A stretch of 64,000 nucleotides of DNA from Mannheimia sp. USDA-ARS-USMARC-1261 (GTDB lineage Bacteria > Pseudomonadota > Gammaproteobacteria > Enterobacterales > Pasteurellaceae), in assembly GCF_000521605.1 (NCBI RefSeq), contig NZ_CP006942.1:1488001-1552000 (forward strand). Direction: 5' to 3'. The position numbers were made by a program, and so were the translations under genes. The notes under the pieces are model-generated. The model saw nothing but the letters and a program-made list of their open reading frames with translations, was not told where the DNA came from and searched no databases. Below, piece after piece: positions 1-7,971 of the stretch (position 1 is its first letter; every line of letters starts with the position of its first letter).

Positions 1-805
1 GGCTAAAAAAGACTATTCGTGCTTGTTCTATAATTTGCCTAAAAATAGGGAGTTTAGATAATAACCTAAGTTTCAATTTCGTCCCCCAATTCCCTCTTTT
101 TGCAAAAAATAAGAAAAAAATGACCGCTAGTAATAATAAAGTGAATAAAAGGTTTTTCTGCTCAATCAAACATCGAGAAAGAGAAAATAAAATGTCGGTA
201 ATCAGTGGTAAAGATTGTGCTTTTGTACCATAAAGCTCGGCAAATTGTGGCACGATAAATACTAAAAGCCCGATAGAAAGAGATAGCGAGATAAACAGTA
301 CAATTGCAGGGTAAAACAGGATTTTCTTGACTTTTTTAGCCAGTTTATCTGATTTAACTCTGCTCTGTGCTAAGTTGGTTAAAATCAAACCAAGTTTTCC
401 GCTCTGCTCGCCCATTTTAATTAGTTGAATTTCTTGGTTAGCGATAAATTTATTGAGCCGTTCTAATGATTGTGAAAAAGCATAACCACTTTCAATGAGT
501 TGAATAAGCTCGCTTAGCCATAGATGAAGCTTAATATTTCGACAGTTTTGTAAAATCATTACTAAGGCTTGCTTTAACGGAACGGCAGAATTCACTAACA
601 ATGCCAGTTGGGATAAAAATTGGCTGATTTCCTCTTTTTTCGGATTTTGCGAAAAAACAAAGTTTCGGCTAACTCGAATTTGCTCATAACCTTTTGCAAG
701 TAATGTGCTTTCAAGCTCTTCTCGGCTTGAAGATAATAGCCTGCCTTTACGCTTTTGTTGGAAACGATCCACCGCTTTCCAATGAAATTCATAAATTTTA
801 GCCAT
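1..805 (-). CDS. pilC: Type IV pilus inner-membrane platform protein PilC (partial, 3' end outside window)
   Basis: Inner-membrane platform protein of the type IV pilus/competence pseudopilus, a partner of the PilB ATPase. The frame is open from the ATG at 805 to the window edge (about 268 codons), so the C-terminal part is missing. The visible part has the T2SS-F style cytoplasmic helical domain (FLSQLALLVNSAVPLKQAL, then LIKMGEQSGKLG) and hydrophobic membrane stretches around residues 170-190 and 220-240. The start overlaps the pilB stop by 8 nt, which suggests translational coupling in a pilA-pilB-pilC(-pilD) operon read on the minus strand. The family assignment is firm. The prepilin peptidase gene is expected just outside the window (inference). 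Confidence 0.9.
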   Translation of the reverse strand, partial: MAKIYEFHWKAVDRFQQKRKGRLLSSSREELESTLLAKGYEQIRVSRNFVFSQNPKKEEISQFLSQLALLVNSAVPLKQALVMILQNCRNIKLHLWLSELIQLIESGYAFSQSLERLNKFIANQEIQLIKMGEQSGKLGLILTNLAQSRVKSDKLAKKVKKILFYPAIVLFISLSLSIGLLVFIVPQFAELYGTKAQSLPLITDILFSLSRCLIEQKNLLFTLLLLAVIFFLFFAKRGNWGTKLKLRLLSKLPIFRQIIEQARIVFFS

Positions 806-2189
806 TTCCTAACACCCTCAAAATTTCTGCCTGATTGGTTTTTCCTTCCGCTAATTTTTCTTTCGCACTTTCAGCTAAGGTTTCAAAATCCAAACAAGCG
901 GTCGTTTTTTCAAAATTTTTTGCAGATCGGCTGAATAGTTGATACACCCCAATTCTTCCTTTGTAGCCTTGATAGCAATTTTCGCAACCGATGCCACCAC
1001 ATTTTGTGCAAGTTCGCCTTAATAAACGTTGAGCTACCACAAGCAACAACGCATTTTTCAGCTCGTATTCTTTTATCCCGAGTTGCAATAATCGCTCTAT
1101 CGCAGAAGGAGCATCATTGGTATGTAATGTTGAAAGCACTAAATGCCCTGTTTGAGCTGCTCTCAAGGCAATTTCCGCACTCTCTTCATCACGAATTTCC
1201 CCAAGCATAATGATGTCGGGGTCTTGACGGAGAAAGGTTCTCAACAGTTGGCTGAAATCAAGATTAATGCCCCTGTTTACTTGGGTTTGAATAATACCTT
1301 CTATCTCAATTTCAATCGGATCTTCTGCCGTTAATATATGCTTTTCGCTAGTATTGAGATGGCTTAATGCACTATATAAAGTGATACTTTTTCCGCTCCC
1401 TGTTGGACCTGTTACTAAAATTAATCCTTGAGGTTGGTTAAGTGCATTGAGTAATTTTTCTTTTTGGTTTTGGTTAAAGCCTAGCTCCAGAAAATCCAAA
1501 TTCGTTGGTTTGTTCTTTTGAAGCCGAAGGACAACTTTTTCACCCAAATGGGTAGGTAAAGTTGAAACTCGGAAATCTAAGGTTTCCGCTAAAATTGTTT
1601 TGAAGTGAAATTGCCCATCTTGTGGTAAACGGGTTTCACTAATATCTAATTTAGCCAATAATTTAATGCGAGAAATCAGTCTACTCGATAAACTTTGTGG
1701 GAGTGTTTTATAAATATGCAGCACGCCATCAATTCTCAGCCGAATGAGTAATTTCTCTTTTTGCGGTTCAAGATGAATATCTGAAGCATTATTTTTTAAA
1801 CAAAATTTAAACAGATTATCTAAAATTTGGATAATCGGATCATTTCTGTCTATTTGCTCCGAATGTGCTAATGAATACGCTACATTATCCTCATAAATTT
1901 CACTCTGAAAGCTACTCTGTTCGGGTGAAAGGGAATTGAGCAGAAACTTCAATTCATCGGAGGAAATCAAAACAGGCTCAATCTGTTTATGGTAGATAAA
2001 GGCAAAAATCTCACAAGCACTGATATTTTGCATATCGTCTACCGCCAACCATAATTGAGATTGTGTTTCTTGCAGTGGCACAGCCAAATATCGCAATAAA
2101 ATCTGTTTTTCATTGCAATTTTTCTGCCACTGCTCGCTCGAAATTTCAATCATTTCTTGGTTGGCTAAATCGGTAACAGTATACTCCAT
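798..2189 (-). CDS. pilB: Type IV pilus assembly ATPase PilB
   Basis: Cytoplasmic hexameric ATPase that powers pilin polymerisation. The 463-residue protein is the short form usual in Pasteurellaceae, lacking the long N-terminal extension of Pseudomonas PilB. Visible motifs are a Walker A loop GPTGSGKS, an Asp box around DFRVSTLPTHLGEK, a Walker B segment with DIIMLGEIRD, a His box (GHLVLSTLHTND), and a C-terminal tetracysteine zinc motif (CTKCGGIGCENC). It lies between pilA (20 bp upstream) and pilC (8-nt overlap). A forward-oriented uptake signal sits inside its 3' part. Control probably comes from the CRP-S-like site upstream of pilA. Confidence 0.95.
   Translation of the reverse strand: MEYTVTDLANQEMIEISSEQWQKNCNEKQILLRYLAVPLQETQSQLWLAVDDMQNISACEIFAFIYHKQIEPVLISSDELKFLLNSLSPEQSSFQSEIYEDNVAYSLAHSEQIDRNDPIIQILDNLFKFCLKNNASDIHLEPQKEKLLIRLRIDGVLHIYKTLPQSLSSRLISRIKLLAKLDISETRLPQDGQFHFKTILAETLDFRVSTLPTHLGEKVVLRLQKNKPTNLDFLELGFNQNQKEKLLNALNQPQGLILVTGPTGSGKSITLYSALSHLNTSEKHILTAEDPIEIEIEGIIQTQVNRGINLDFSQLLRTFLRQDPDIIMLGEIRDEESAEIALRAAQTGHLVLSTLHTNDAPSAIERLLQLGIKEYELKNALLLVVAQRLLRRTCTKCGGIGCENCYQGYKGRIGVYQLFSRSAKNFEKTTACLDFETLAESAKEKLAEGKTNQAEILRVLGNG
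894..903 (+). repeat. DNA uptake signal sequence (inside pilB)
   Basis: Exact ACAAGCGGTC core, followed by a T-rich stretch and TTTTTTGCA about 20 nt later, which fits the extended A. pleuropneumoniae-type uptake signal. It falls in the coding region of pilB and is translated in that gene. Confidence 0.85.
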
Positions 2190-2209
2190 TTTGATTTCCT
2201 CAAGATAAA

Positions 2210-2698
2210 TTAGTCGTTTGATGCAGCTGATGCGGTATTACAAAAGCCTGCAGGGAATAAGCTTGTATCGCTCCCTTTACAGCTTGTAGACCAACTAATA
2301 GTAGTATTATTTTTTGGAATTGAAGGAGTTAATGTATAGCTATATCCATCAAGCGAGCCTTTCCCTGTTACAGTAATCACGCCTTTATTCACAGTAATCG
2401 AATTAAGATATTTGGTTTCATTAATACTCGTTTTATTGGCTTGAATACCATTTGTACCACCGGAGCAATTATCCAGCCCATTACTATTATAAATACACAG
2501 CTCAACATCTGATTTATAAGAAGCCGAAGCCCGCAACAGCTCCGATAACGCCGCTTTTTGCGTATAAGAGTTGTAGGACGGAATTGCAATGGTTGCAAGA
2601 ATGGCAATAATAGCAATCACGATCATCAACTCAATTAAGGTAAACGCCTTGTGTAATTGACGAGTGTAAAGCGGTCGAAAATGTACAATTTTTTGCAT
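2210..2698 (-). CDS. pilA: Type IV pilin PilA/ApfA (major subunit)
   Basis: Type IV pilin, the structural subunit of the pilus used in adhesion, twitching and DNA uptake. The 18-residue positively charged leader ends in HKA, and the mature protein starts [17 protein letters not shown]. Glu5 and the long hydrophobic helix are present. Ala rather than Gly at -1 matches the ApfA pilin of A. pleuropneumoniae as I recall it. Four cysteines occur in the globular part, two as [11 protein letters not shown] and two as [14 protein letters not shown]; the latter pair is the usual C-terminal disulfide loop. The gene is first in the pilABC operon, and a CRP-S-like palindrome lies about 90 bp upstream. 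Confidence 0.95.
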   Translation of the reverse strand: MQKIVHFRPLYTRQLHKAFTLIELMIVIAIIAILATIAIPSYNSYTQKAALSELLRASASYKSDVELCIYNSNGLDNCSGGTNGIQANKTSINETKYLNSITVNKGVITVTGKGSLDGYSYTLTPSIPKNNTTISWSTSCKGSDTSLFPAGFCNTASAASND

Positions 2699-2785
2699 AT
2701 AAATTCCTTATGAATAAAACGCCAAAACAGCTTGGCGATGAAAGTGTGCAAACTTTTTACCATTTTTGCGATAAACAAATTTCAA

Positions 2786-2807
2786 TTTTTCGATGCAGAT
2801 CGAAAAA
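2786..2807. promoter_or_regulatory. Candidate CRP-S (Sxy/TfoX-dependent) competence operator
   Basis: Perfect palindrome with arms TTTTTCGAT and ATCGAAAAA around GCAG. The core (T)TCGA-N6-TCGA(A) has C in place of the second T of canonical TGTGA, which is the hallmark of CRP-S sites controlling competence genes in Pasteurellaceae. It lies in the pilA-radA intergenic region, about 88 bp upstream of the pilA start. That distance suits a class II or near-class II position for a pilA promoter. The pil operon is a known member of the H. influenzae competence regulon. The assignment is by pattern and context only. Confidence 0.65.
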
Positions 2808-2820
2808 ATAAAATTTCCAT

Positions 2821-2850
2821 CTGTTTATCCATACAGTTTTTTGCTAGAAT
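2821..2850 (+). promoter_or_regulatory. Candidate LexA box and promoter upstream of radA
   Basis: CTGT-TTATCCAT-ACAG (2821-2836) is an exact match to the CTGT-N8-ACAG core of enterobacterial LexA operators. A possible -10 element TAGAAT follows at 2845-2850, and the box would overlap the -35 region. The downstream gene is radA, a recombination factor. One such core is expected by chance in about 65 kb, so the support comes from its position. Confidence 0.4.
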
Positions 2851-2879
2851 TCTATAAATTTGAGGATTGAGGATAAAAA

Positions 2880-4259
2880 ATGGCAAAAGCACCAAAAACC
2901 GCCTATGTTTGTAATGATTGCGGTGCAGAATATTCCCGTTGGATGGGGCAATGCAAAGAATGTAAGGCTTGGAATACGATTAGCGAAGTACGATTAATTT
3001 CGAGTAAAGAAGCTGCAAAATCTGACCGCTTCAGTGGCTATGCTGGCGAAACCTCAGGCAAAGTACAGGTACTTTCCGATATTAGCCTACAAGAAGTACC
3101 TCGTTTTAGCAGTGGCTTTAATGAGTTGGATCGTGTGCTAGGTGGTGGTGTTGTGCCGGGTTCAGCTATTCTGATTGGCGGACACCCCGGTGCTGGGAAA
3201 AGTACATTATTGCTACAAGTAATGTGCGGATTGGCTCAACATATCCCAACTCTCTATGTAACAGGGGAAGAATCATTACAACAAGTTGCAATGCGTGCTA
3301 ATCGTTTGGGTTTACCTACGCAAAATCTAAAAATGCTCTCTGAAACTTCTGTAGAGCATATTTGCAATATTGCCGACCAAGAAAAGCCGAAAATTATGGT
3401 GATCGACTCTATACAAGTAATGCACTTGTCAGATATTCAATCTTCTCCCGGCAGTGTTTCACAGGTTCGAGAATGTGCCTCGTTTTTAACTCGTTATGCC
3501 AAAACCCGCCAAGTGGCAATTATTATGGTTGGGCACGTTACCAAAGATGGTACTCTTGCCGGTCCAAAAGTATTAGAACACGCTATTGATGCCTCATTAT
3601 TACTGGAAGGTGAATCTGACTCTCGTTTTAGAACCTTACGTAGCCAAAAAAACCGCTTTGGTGCGGTCAATGAATTAGGCGTATTTGCAATGACAGAGCT
3701 GGGCTTGAAAGAAGTTAAAAACCCTTCTGCCATTTTCTTGAGCCGTAGCGAAGAGCAAACACCGGGTAGCTCGGTAATGGTGCTTTGGGAAGGGACACGT
3801 CCATTACTGGTTGAAATTCAAGCGTTGGTGGATCACTCGATGCTGGCTAACCCTCGCCGTGTAGCAGTCGGTTTAGATCATAACCGTTTATCGCTATTAC
3901 TTGCCGTTTTGCATCGACACGGCGGATTACAAATGTCGGATCAAGATGTTTTTGTGAACGTGGTTGGTGGCGTAAAAGTAACAGAAACCAGTGCCGATCT
4001 CGCCTTGATCTTAGCGTTAATTTCAAGTTTCCGAAATCGCCCTTTGCCGCAAGATTTGGTTGTGTTTGGTGAAGTAGGATTAGCTGGCGAAATCCGCCCT
4101 GTTACCAGCGGACAAGAACGTATCAGCGAAGCCGCTAAACACGGCTTTAGGCGAGCGATTATTCCACACGGAAACGCTCCCAAAAAAGCGATTAAAGATA
4201 TGGAGGTATTTACCGTGAAAAAACTCAGCGATGCGTTGGATATTCTTGGCAATCTATAA
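2880..4259 (+). CDS. radA: DNA repair/branch-migration protein RadA (Sms)
   Basis: RecA-like ATPase that drives branch migration in homologous recombination. In naturally competent bacteria it also helps integrate incoming single-stranded DNA. The 459-residue protein has the family order: an N-terminal C4 zinc finger (Cys11, 14, 25, 28), a RecA-like ATPase core with Walker A GHPGAGKST near residues 101-109, the RadA-specific KNRFG motif, and a C-terminal Lon-protease-like domain. The start has a purine-rich GAGGAT upstream. It is monocistronic, with a hairpin terminator after the stop. It shares its upstream region with the divergent pilin gene, where a LexA-like and a CRP-S-like site are found. 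Confidence 0.97.
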   Translation: MAKAPKTAYVCNDCGAEYSRWMGQCKECKAWNTISEVRLISSKEAAKSDRFSGYAGETSGKVQVLSDISLQEVPRFSSGFNELDRVLGGGVVPGSAILIGGHPGAGKSTLLLQVMCGLAQHIPTLYVTGEESLQQVAMRANRLGLPTQNLKMLSETSVEHICNIADQEKPKIMVIDSIQVMHLSDIQSSPGSVSQVRECASFLTRYAKTRQVAIIMVGHVTKDGTLAGPKVLEHAIDASLLLEGESDSRFRTLRSQKNRFGAVNELGVFAMTELGLKEVKNPSAIFLSRSEEQTPGSSVMVLWEGTRPLLVEIQALVDHSMLANPRRVAVGLDHNRLSLLLAVLHRHGGLQMSDQDVFVNVVGGVKVTETSADLALILALISSFRNRPLPQDLVVFGEVGLAGEIRPVTSGQERISEAAKHGFRRAIIPHGNAPKKAIKDMEVFTVKKLSDALDILGNL

Positions 4260-4268
4260 AATAACAAT

Positions 4269-4302
4269 ACCGCTTAAAGCTAGGCTATAAGCGGTCTTTT
4301 TT
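4269..4302 (+). terminator. Rho-independent terminator after radA, formed by paired uptake-signal cores
   Basis: ACCGCTTA (4269-4276) pairs with TAAGCGGT (4288-4295) and is followed by CTTTTTT. The arms are inverted partial uptake-signal cores. Confidence 0.75.
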
Positions 4303-4312
4303 CACTAAAATT

Positions 4313-4543
4313 TTACGCCTGTGCGACTTCGGATTTATTACCTTTAAAAATATAATACAAATTAATACAAACCACCAAAGCATTTAAACCTGTTACCGGA
4401 ATTGAGCCAATCAGCAAACCATAAACCACAAAACAGGCACAACCTAATGAATTGACTAAGCGAAGTTTAATCACATCTTTTAATAAAAACGAACTAGCAA
4501 CTAATACCATTGCAACATAGCCTAAAATTTCAACATAGTTCAT
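4313..4543 (-). CDS. YgjV-like small inner-membrane protein
   Basis: Small hydrophobic protein of 76 residues with two or three predicted membrane helices (ILGYVAMVLVASSFLL, a central SLGCACFVVYGLLIGSI, and LNALVVCINLYYIF) and a charged C-terminal tail. The pattern, including an N-terminal GYVAM segment and NSLGC, resembles the YgjV/Imp-YgjV family of inner-membrane proteins of unknown function. GGAG sits 7 nt before the ATG. It stands alone between radA (convergent) and the dicarboxylate transporter. No function can be assigned from the sequence. Confidence 0.75.
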   Translation of the reverse strand: MNYVEILGYVAMVLVASSFLLKDVIKLRLVNSLGCACFVVYGLLIGSIPVTGLNALVVCINLYYIFKGNKSEVAQA

Positions 4544-4701
4544 TGAAGTCTCCTCAAATTAAAATAAACACCTATATTCTAAAATGTCTGCGATTATTTG
4601 TATCTAAGGCTAAAAATAGCAAAGGTTTGCGTTCATATTTTTCTTTTTGATTGATGATTAATTAACCATTATTTTCGTGTTAGTGGCATAGAATATGCAA
4701 A

Positions 4702-4735
4702 AATACCGCTTGAGATCATCACTACAAGCGGTATT
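4702..4735 (-). terminator. Terminator downstream of the Dcu transporter
   Basis: AATACCGCTT (4702-4711) and AAGCGGTATT (4726-4735) form a perfect 10-bp stem. It lies about 70 bp past the transporter stop on the minus strand, where the stem runs into TTTGCATATT; on the plus strand CTTTT follows. One arm is part of an uptake signal (ACAAGCGGTA at 4724). Confidence 0.55.
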
Positions 4736-4802
4736 CTTTTACTCAAAATTTGCAAACTGATAAATCTATTTCATCATAGCCATCCATTTATCAACGAATG
4801 TA

Positions 4803-6113
4803 TTAAGGAATAATTACCGGAGCCCATACAAATCCGAAAGCCAGCCCAACAAGTACACCCACTAGTGCAGGAAGCATAAATGGATGATCTACCACATACT
4901 TACCTGCACGGGTTGAACCGGTTGTGTCTAACTCCATTGCGGCTAATGACGTTGGATAGGTCGGTAAAATAAAGATACCGGTAATGGCAATAAAAGAGGC
5001 TAGAATTGACCAATTTGGAATTCCTAGACTTACTGCAAGTGGAATAATCAACGCTGAAGTTGAACCTTGTGAATAAAGTAATGCACAGGTAAAGAAAAGC
5101 ACGACTGCCAGTAACATTGGGTACTGTGTCAAAATATCACCGATAGAGCCTTTAATTTCAGCCAAATGAGCATCAACAAAGGTCATACCTAGCGTTACAA
5201 TACCGATAATCACCGCAATCGAAGTCATCCCTGAACGGAAAATGGAACTCGTGACAATCAAATCTGGTTTGATTCTACCTGCCAACATCATTAAGCAAGA
5301 GGATGCGAGCATCATAACGATAATAATATCGCGAGTACTCATTGATTTGCCACTTTCATATACCGGTTTTAGGCCGGGTACTGCTGCAAATAATACCACT
5401 AATACTGTTGCAGCTAAGAAAATACCGATTGATAATTTTGCCCCTTTACGTGCTGTAAACTGGCTACTTGAATTATTAGATGGGCTAACCAACCCTGCTT
5501 TTAAACGTTCTAAATAGACAGTATCATCTTGTAATTCAACCCCTTGTTTAGATGCTACAAAAGCAGCCACTATTGAGGCAATAAAAGAAGCAGGTAAACA
5601 AACCGCTATCACTTGAAAAAAGGTCACACTATTGTTTTCCATAACTGCTATCATTGCCGCCATCGCAGCACTCAACGGTGATCCCACAATCGCTAATTGA
5701 GAAGATACTACTGCTCCAGCTAAAGCTCGTGATGGGCGAATCCCACTCTCTTTTGCCACTTCTGCAATAACAGGTAACGTGGAGAATACAATAAAGCCTG
5801 TTCCCGCCATAATTGTCATTAACCACGTAATCATCGGTGCAATAAAATTGATATATTTCGGGTTTTTACGCATCAACACTTCAGCATAACACACCAGTAG
5901 ATCCATACCACCCACCGCTTGTAGCACGGCAGCAGCAATGACTACTGTCATAATTATCAACATTACATCAACCGGAATCGATCCCATTGGCAAACCAAAA
6001 CCTAAGGTTAAAATAGCTAAACCTAAACCGCCATATAAACCAATACCTAAACCGCCGGAGCGAAGTCCTAAATAGATAGCAGCAAGTACCACAAAAATTT
6101 CTGCATAAATCAT
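4803..6113 (-). CDS. Anaerobic C4-dicarboxylate transporter, Dcu family
   Basis: Inner-membrane carrier of the DcuA/DcuB family, which exchanges or takes up fumarate, malate, aspartate and succinate, mostly without oxygen. From the ATG at 6113 it has about 436 residues, the normal family length, with 10 or more hydrophobic segments. Family signatures are LGLRSGGLGIGLYGGLG near the N-terminus and the conserved MAGTGFIVFSTLPVIAEVAK and GIRPSRALA. I prefer the ATG at 6113 because AAGGAG precedes it; a longer frame from 6149 would overlap the racemase gene upstream. It is co-transcribed with the racemase (17-bp gap), suggesting transport of the racemase substrate or a product such as aspartate. 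DcuA versus DcuB type cannot be decided here. Confidence 0.9.
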   Translation of the reverse strand: MIYAEIFVVLAAIYLGLRSGGLGIGLYGGLGLAILTLGFGLPMGSIPVDVMLIIMTVVIAAAVLQAVGGMDLLVCYAEVLMRKNPKYINFIAPMITWLMTIMAGTGFIVFSTLPVIAEVAKESGIRPSRALAGAVVSSQLAIVGSPLSAAMAAMIAVMENNSVTFFQVIAVCLPASFIASIVAAFVASKQGVELQDDTVYLERLKAGLVSPSNNSSSQFTARKGAKLSIGIFLAATVLVVLFAAVPGLKPVYESGKSMSTRDIIIVMMLASSCLMMLAGRIKPDLIVTSSIFRSGMTSIAVIIGIVTLGMTFVDAHLAEIKGSIGDILTQYPMLLAVVLFFTCALLYSQGSTSALIIPLAVSLGIPNWSILASFIAITGIFILPTYPTSLAAMELDTTGSTRAGKYVVDHPFMLPALVGVLVGLAFGFVWAPVIIP

Positions 6114-6130
6114 CTTAATCTCCTTAAAAA

Positions 6131-6826
6131 TCAGTGGGCTTGATACCAATCAATCGCTGATCGAACCAGCGTTAAAGTGGAATCAATATAGCGTTCAGAC
6201 TCTTGCTCAATCTCTCTTGCCAAAATAATCGGTACTTCGGTACAACCTAAAATAATGACTTCAGCACCGAGCTGAATTAACTCATTACGCTGTTTTATCA
6301 TCAATTCCGTAGCTTTATCTGTTTCGCCGGACTTCAACAAATAGATGCTTTCCATCACCTCTTTTTGCCCTAATTCTGTTGGGCGAATAAAAGTTAAGCT
6401 CTGAGCTTCAATCCTCTTTTGATAAAGTCCTGTCGCTAAAGTCGCATCAGTTGCCAATAAACCAACCCGCTGCTTCCCTCTCTTAACAACTTCATTAATC
6501 GTACTGTCAATCATACTTAGCATCTCTACTCGGCTTTTCTTTTTCAAATGTTCAAACCAGTAATGAGCCGTATTACAAGCAATAATAATGCAAGTAGCAC
6601 CTGCATTTTCTAGCCCTTTGATATACTTCTCCATCACGAAAGCAGGATCTTCACCATTTGCCAAAATACAACGGGTTCTATCCGGAATATCGGGAATAGA
6701 GGAAATTAACAAAGGGATATGAGCTTGATCACAATCAGCAGGCGTTAAACGGATAAATTTTTGAAACATATCCGCTGTTGCTGCTGGTCCCATTCCCCCC
6801 AAAATACCAATCACATTTCTTGCCAT
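6131..6826 (-). CDS. Aspartate/glutamate racemase family protein
   Basis: Cofactor-independent amino acid racemase of the Asp/Glu/hydantoin racemase superfamily (231 residues), resembling YgeA and aspartate racemases. The N-terminal GILGGMGPAATADMF signature is present, as are both catalytic cysteines, in ACNTAH (first half) and LGCTEVP (second half). It is the first gene of a two-gene unit with a Dcu transporter, so D-/L-aspartate is the most economical substrate guess; glutamate is possible. D-aspartate converted to L-aspartate could feed aspartase and fumarate respiration. AAGGAG sits before the ATG. The family is firm, the substrate inferred. Confidence 0.85.
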   Translation of the reverse strand: MARNVIGILGGMGPAATADMFQKFIRLTPADCDQAHIPLLISSIPDIPDRTRCILANGEDPAFVMEKYIKGLENAGATCIIIACNTAHYWFEHLKKKSRVEMLSMIDSTINEVVKRGKQRVGLLATDATLATGLYQKRIEAQSLTFIRPTELGQKEVMESIYLLKSGETDKATELMIKQRNELIQLGAEVIILGCTEVPIILAREIEQESERYIDSTLTLVRSAIDWYQAH

Positions 6827-6889
6827 AAATATCTCCTTATAAGACTGAATAACTGTAAAGAGTTATACAAACAAGCTATGTGAAAAAGA

Positions 6890-7030
6890 AATGCAATAAA
6901 CCGAACCAATATGCAAAAAATGCAACACCATATTTTATCAATGGAAAAAATGCTTTAAAATCAATAAAATATTGTTATTTTAATAATAACCTTAATGCAT
7001 TTGGTCGAACTCAAATGCAAAATTTGCATT
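6890..7030. promoter_or_regulatory. Divergent control region with repeated ATGCAA half-sites
   Basis: The 213-bp region between the racemase operon and the LysR-type gene carries AATGCAA at 6890-6896, TATGCAA at 6910-6916, AATGCAA at 6919-6925, and a perfect inverted repeat AATGCAAA-A-TTTGCATT at 7014-7030, ending 9 bp before the regulator start. Such dyads over divergent promoters are typical LysR-family operators. The last dyad overlaps the regulator's ribosome-binding region and could serve autoregulation (inference). Confidence 0.5.
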
Positions 7031-7039
7031 AGGTGATGT

Positions 7040-7936
7040 ATGAAAAATATAGAAACAAAATGGTTGGAAGATTTTTTGACTTTAGAGGAATGCCGTCATT
7101 TTTCACAAGCAGCAGAAAAACGGAATTTATCACAGTCTGCATTTAGTCGGCGGATTTTGTCGTTAGAAGAAGTGGTAGGAGTAAAATTATTTGATCGCAC
7201 GGCTATTCCATTGCAGCTCACCGAACAAGGAAAATTATTCCATTCCCAAACACGTAATTTATTACAGCAATTACGCGATAATCTTGATGAGTTACTAGGA
7301 CATAATTGCAATTTACCGAACATAAAATTTGCGGCAGCCCATTCATTATCACTATCGATTATGCCTAAATTAATTAAACAACTCTCTCAAACCAATGAGA
7401 ATTTTATTTATTCTGTTGAGGCTATTGATGTAGATCAAACCGTAAATACCCTTATTGAAGGAAAGAGTGATTTTATTTTTTCATTCTACGATGAGAAATT
7501 AATGCACCCACCTTTTATGTCATTAGAAATTTTACAATCTCAACTCTATCCTATTTCCCCAACAGATATTACAGGGGAAGCATTATTTAATTTAAAAGAT
7601 CAAAATATCCCCCTATTAAATTATACGCCAAACTCCTATATGGGACGTTTAGTTAACCGGAAATTAGCCCAAACACCGCAATTGAATACTAAAACAAAAT
7701 TTATTTCATCAATGTCTGAATTACTTAAAAATATGTTACTGAACCAACAAGGGATCGCTTGGTTGCCTGAATATGCAATTAGTGAAGAGTTACAAAATAA
7801 AAAAGCGATAATATTAAATAATAGTGAATTGGTTATTCCAATTAAAGGGTATATTTATCGAATGGATACACGGTTAAATAATGCTGCGGAACGTTTTTGG
7901 AATAACTTGCAGCATATTCAATTATTAAAGGGATAA
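7040..7936 (+). CDS. LysR-family regulator, HypT/YjiE-like
   Basis: DNA-binding regulator with an N-terminal winged helix-turn-helix (residues 1-60) and a C-terminal effector domain. From memory it aligns closely with E. coli HypT (YjiE, QseD), the hypochlorite-responsive regulator: shared segments include NIETKWL, FSQAA, PLQL-EQGK-FHSQ, AAAHSLSL, VEAIDVD, NSYMGRL and SSMSELLK. Two of the three Met residues whose oxidation activates HypT (Met206 and Met230 there) correspond to Met201 and Met225 here; the third is not obvious. It is divergent from the aspartate racemase-Dcu unit and probably controls it. Whether it senses oxidant or a small molecule is not shown. Confidence 0.85.
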   Translation: MKNIETKWLEDFLTLEECRHFSQAAEKRNLSQSAFSRRILSLEEVVGVKLFDRTAIPLQLTEQGKLFHSQTRNLLQQLRDNLDELLGHNCNLPNIKFAAAHSLSLSIMPKLIKQLSQTNENFIYSVEAIDVDQTVNTLIEGKSDFIFSFYDEKLMHPPFMSLEILQSQLYPISPTDITGEALFNLKDQNIPLLNYTPNSYMGRLVNRKLAQTPQLNTKTKFISSMSELLKNMLLNQQGIAWLPEYAISEELQNKKAIILNNSELVIPIKGYIYRMDTRLNNAAERFWNNLQHIQLLKG

Positions 7937-7939
7937 TTA

Positions 7940-7970
7940 ATAAAAGGGGTGTGATACTCTCCCCTTTTAT
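7940..7970. terminator. Bidirectional terminator between the LysR-type gene and folA
   Basis: ATAAAAGGGG (7940-7949) and CCCCTTTTAT (7961-7970) form a perfect 10-bp stem with an 11-nt loop, placed exactly between two convergent genes. Confidence 0.85.
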
Positions 7971-7971
7971 C

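Noticed and set aside
6114-6149. Longer Dcu frame from 6149.
   Set aside because: It overlaps the racemase stop, and AAGGAG fits the ATG at 6113, which also matches family length.
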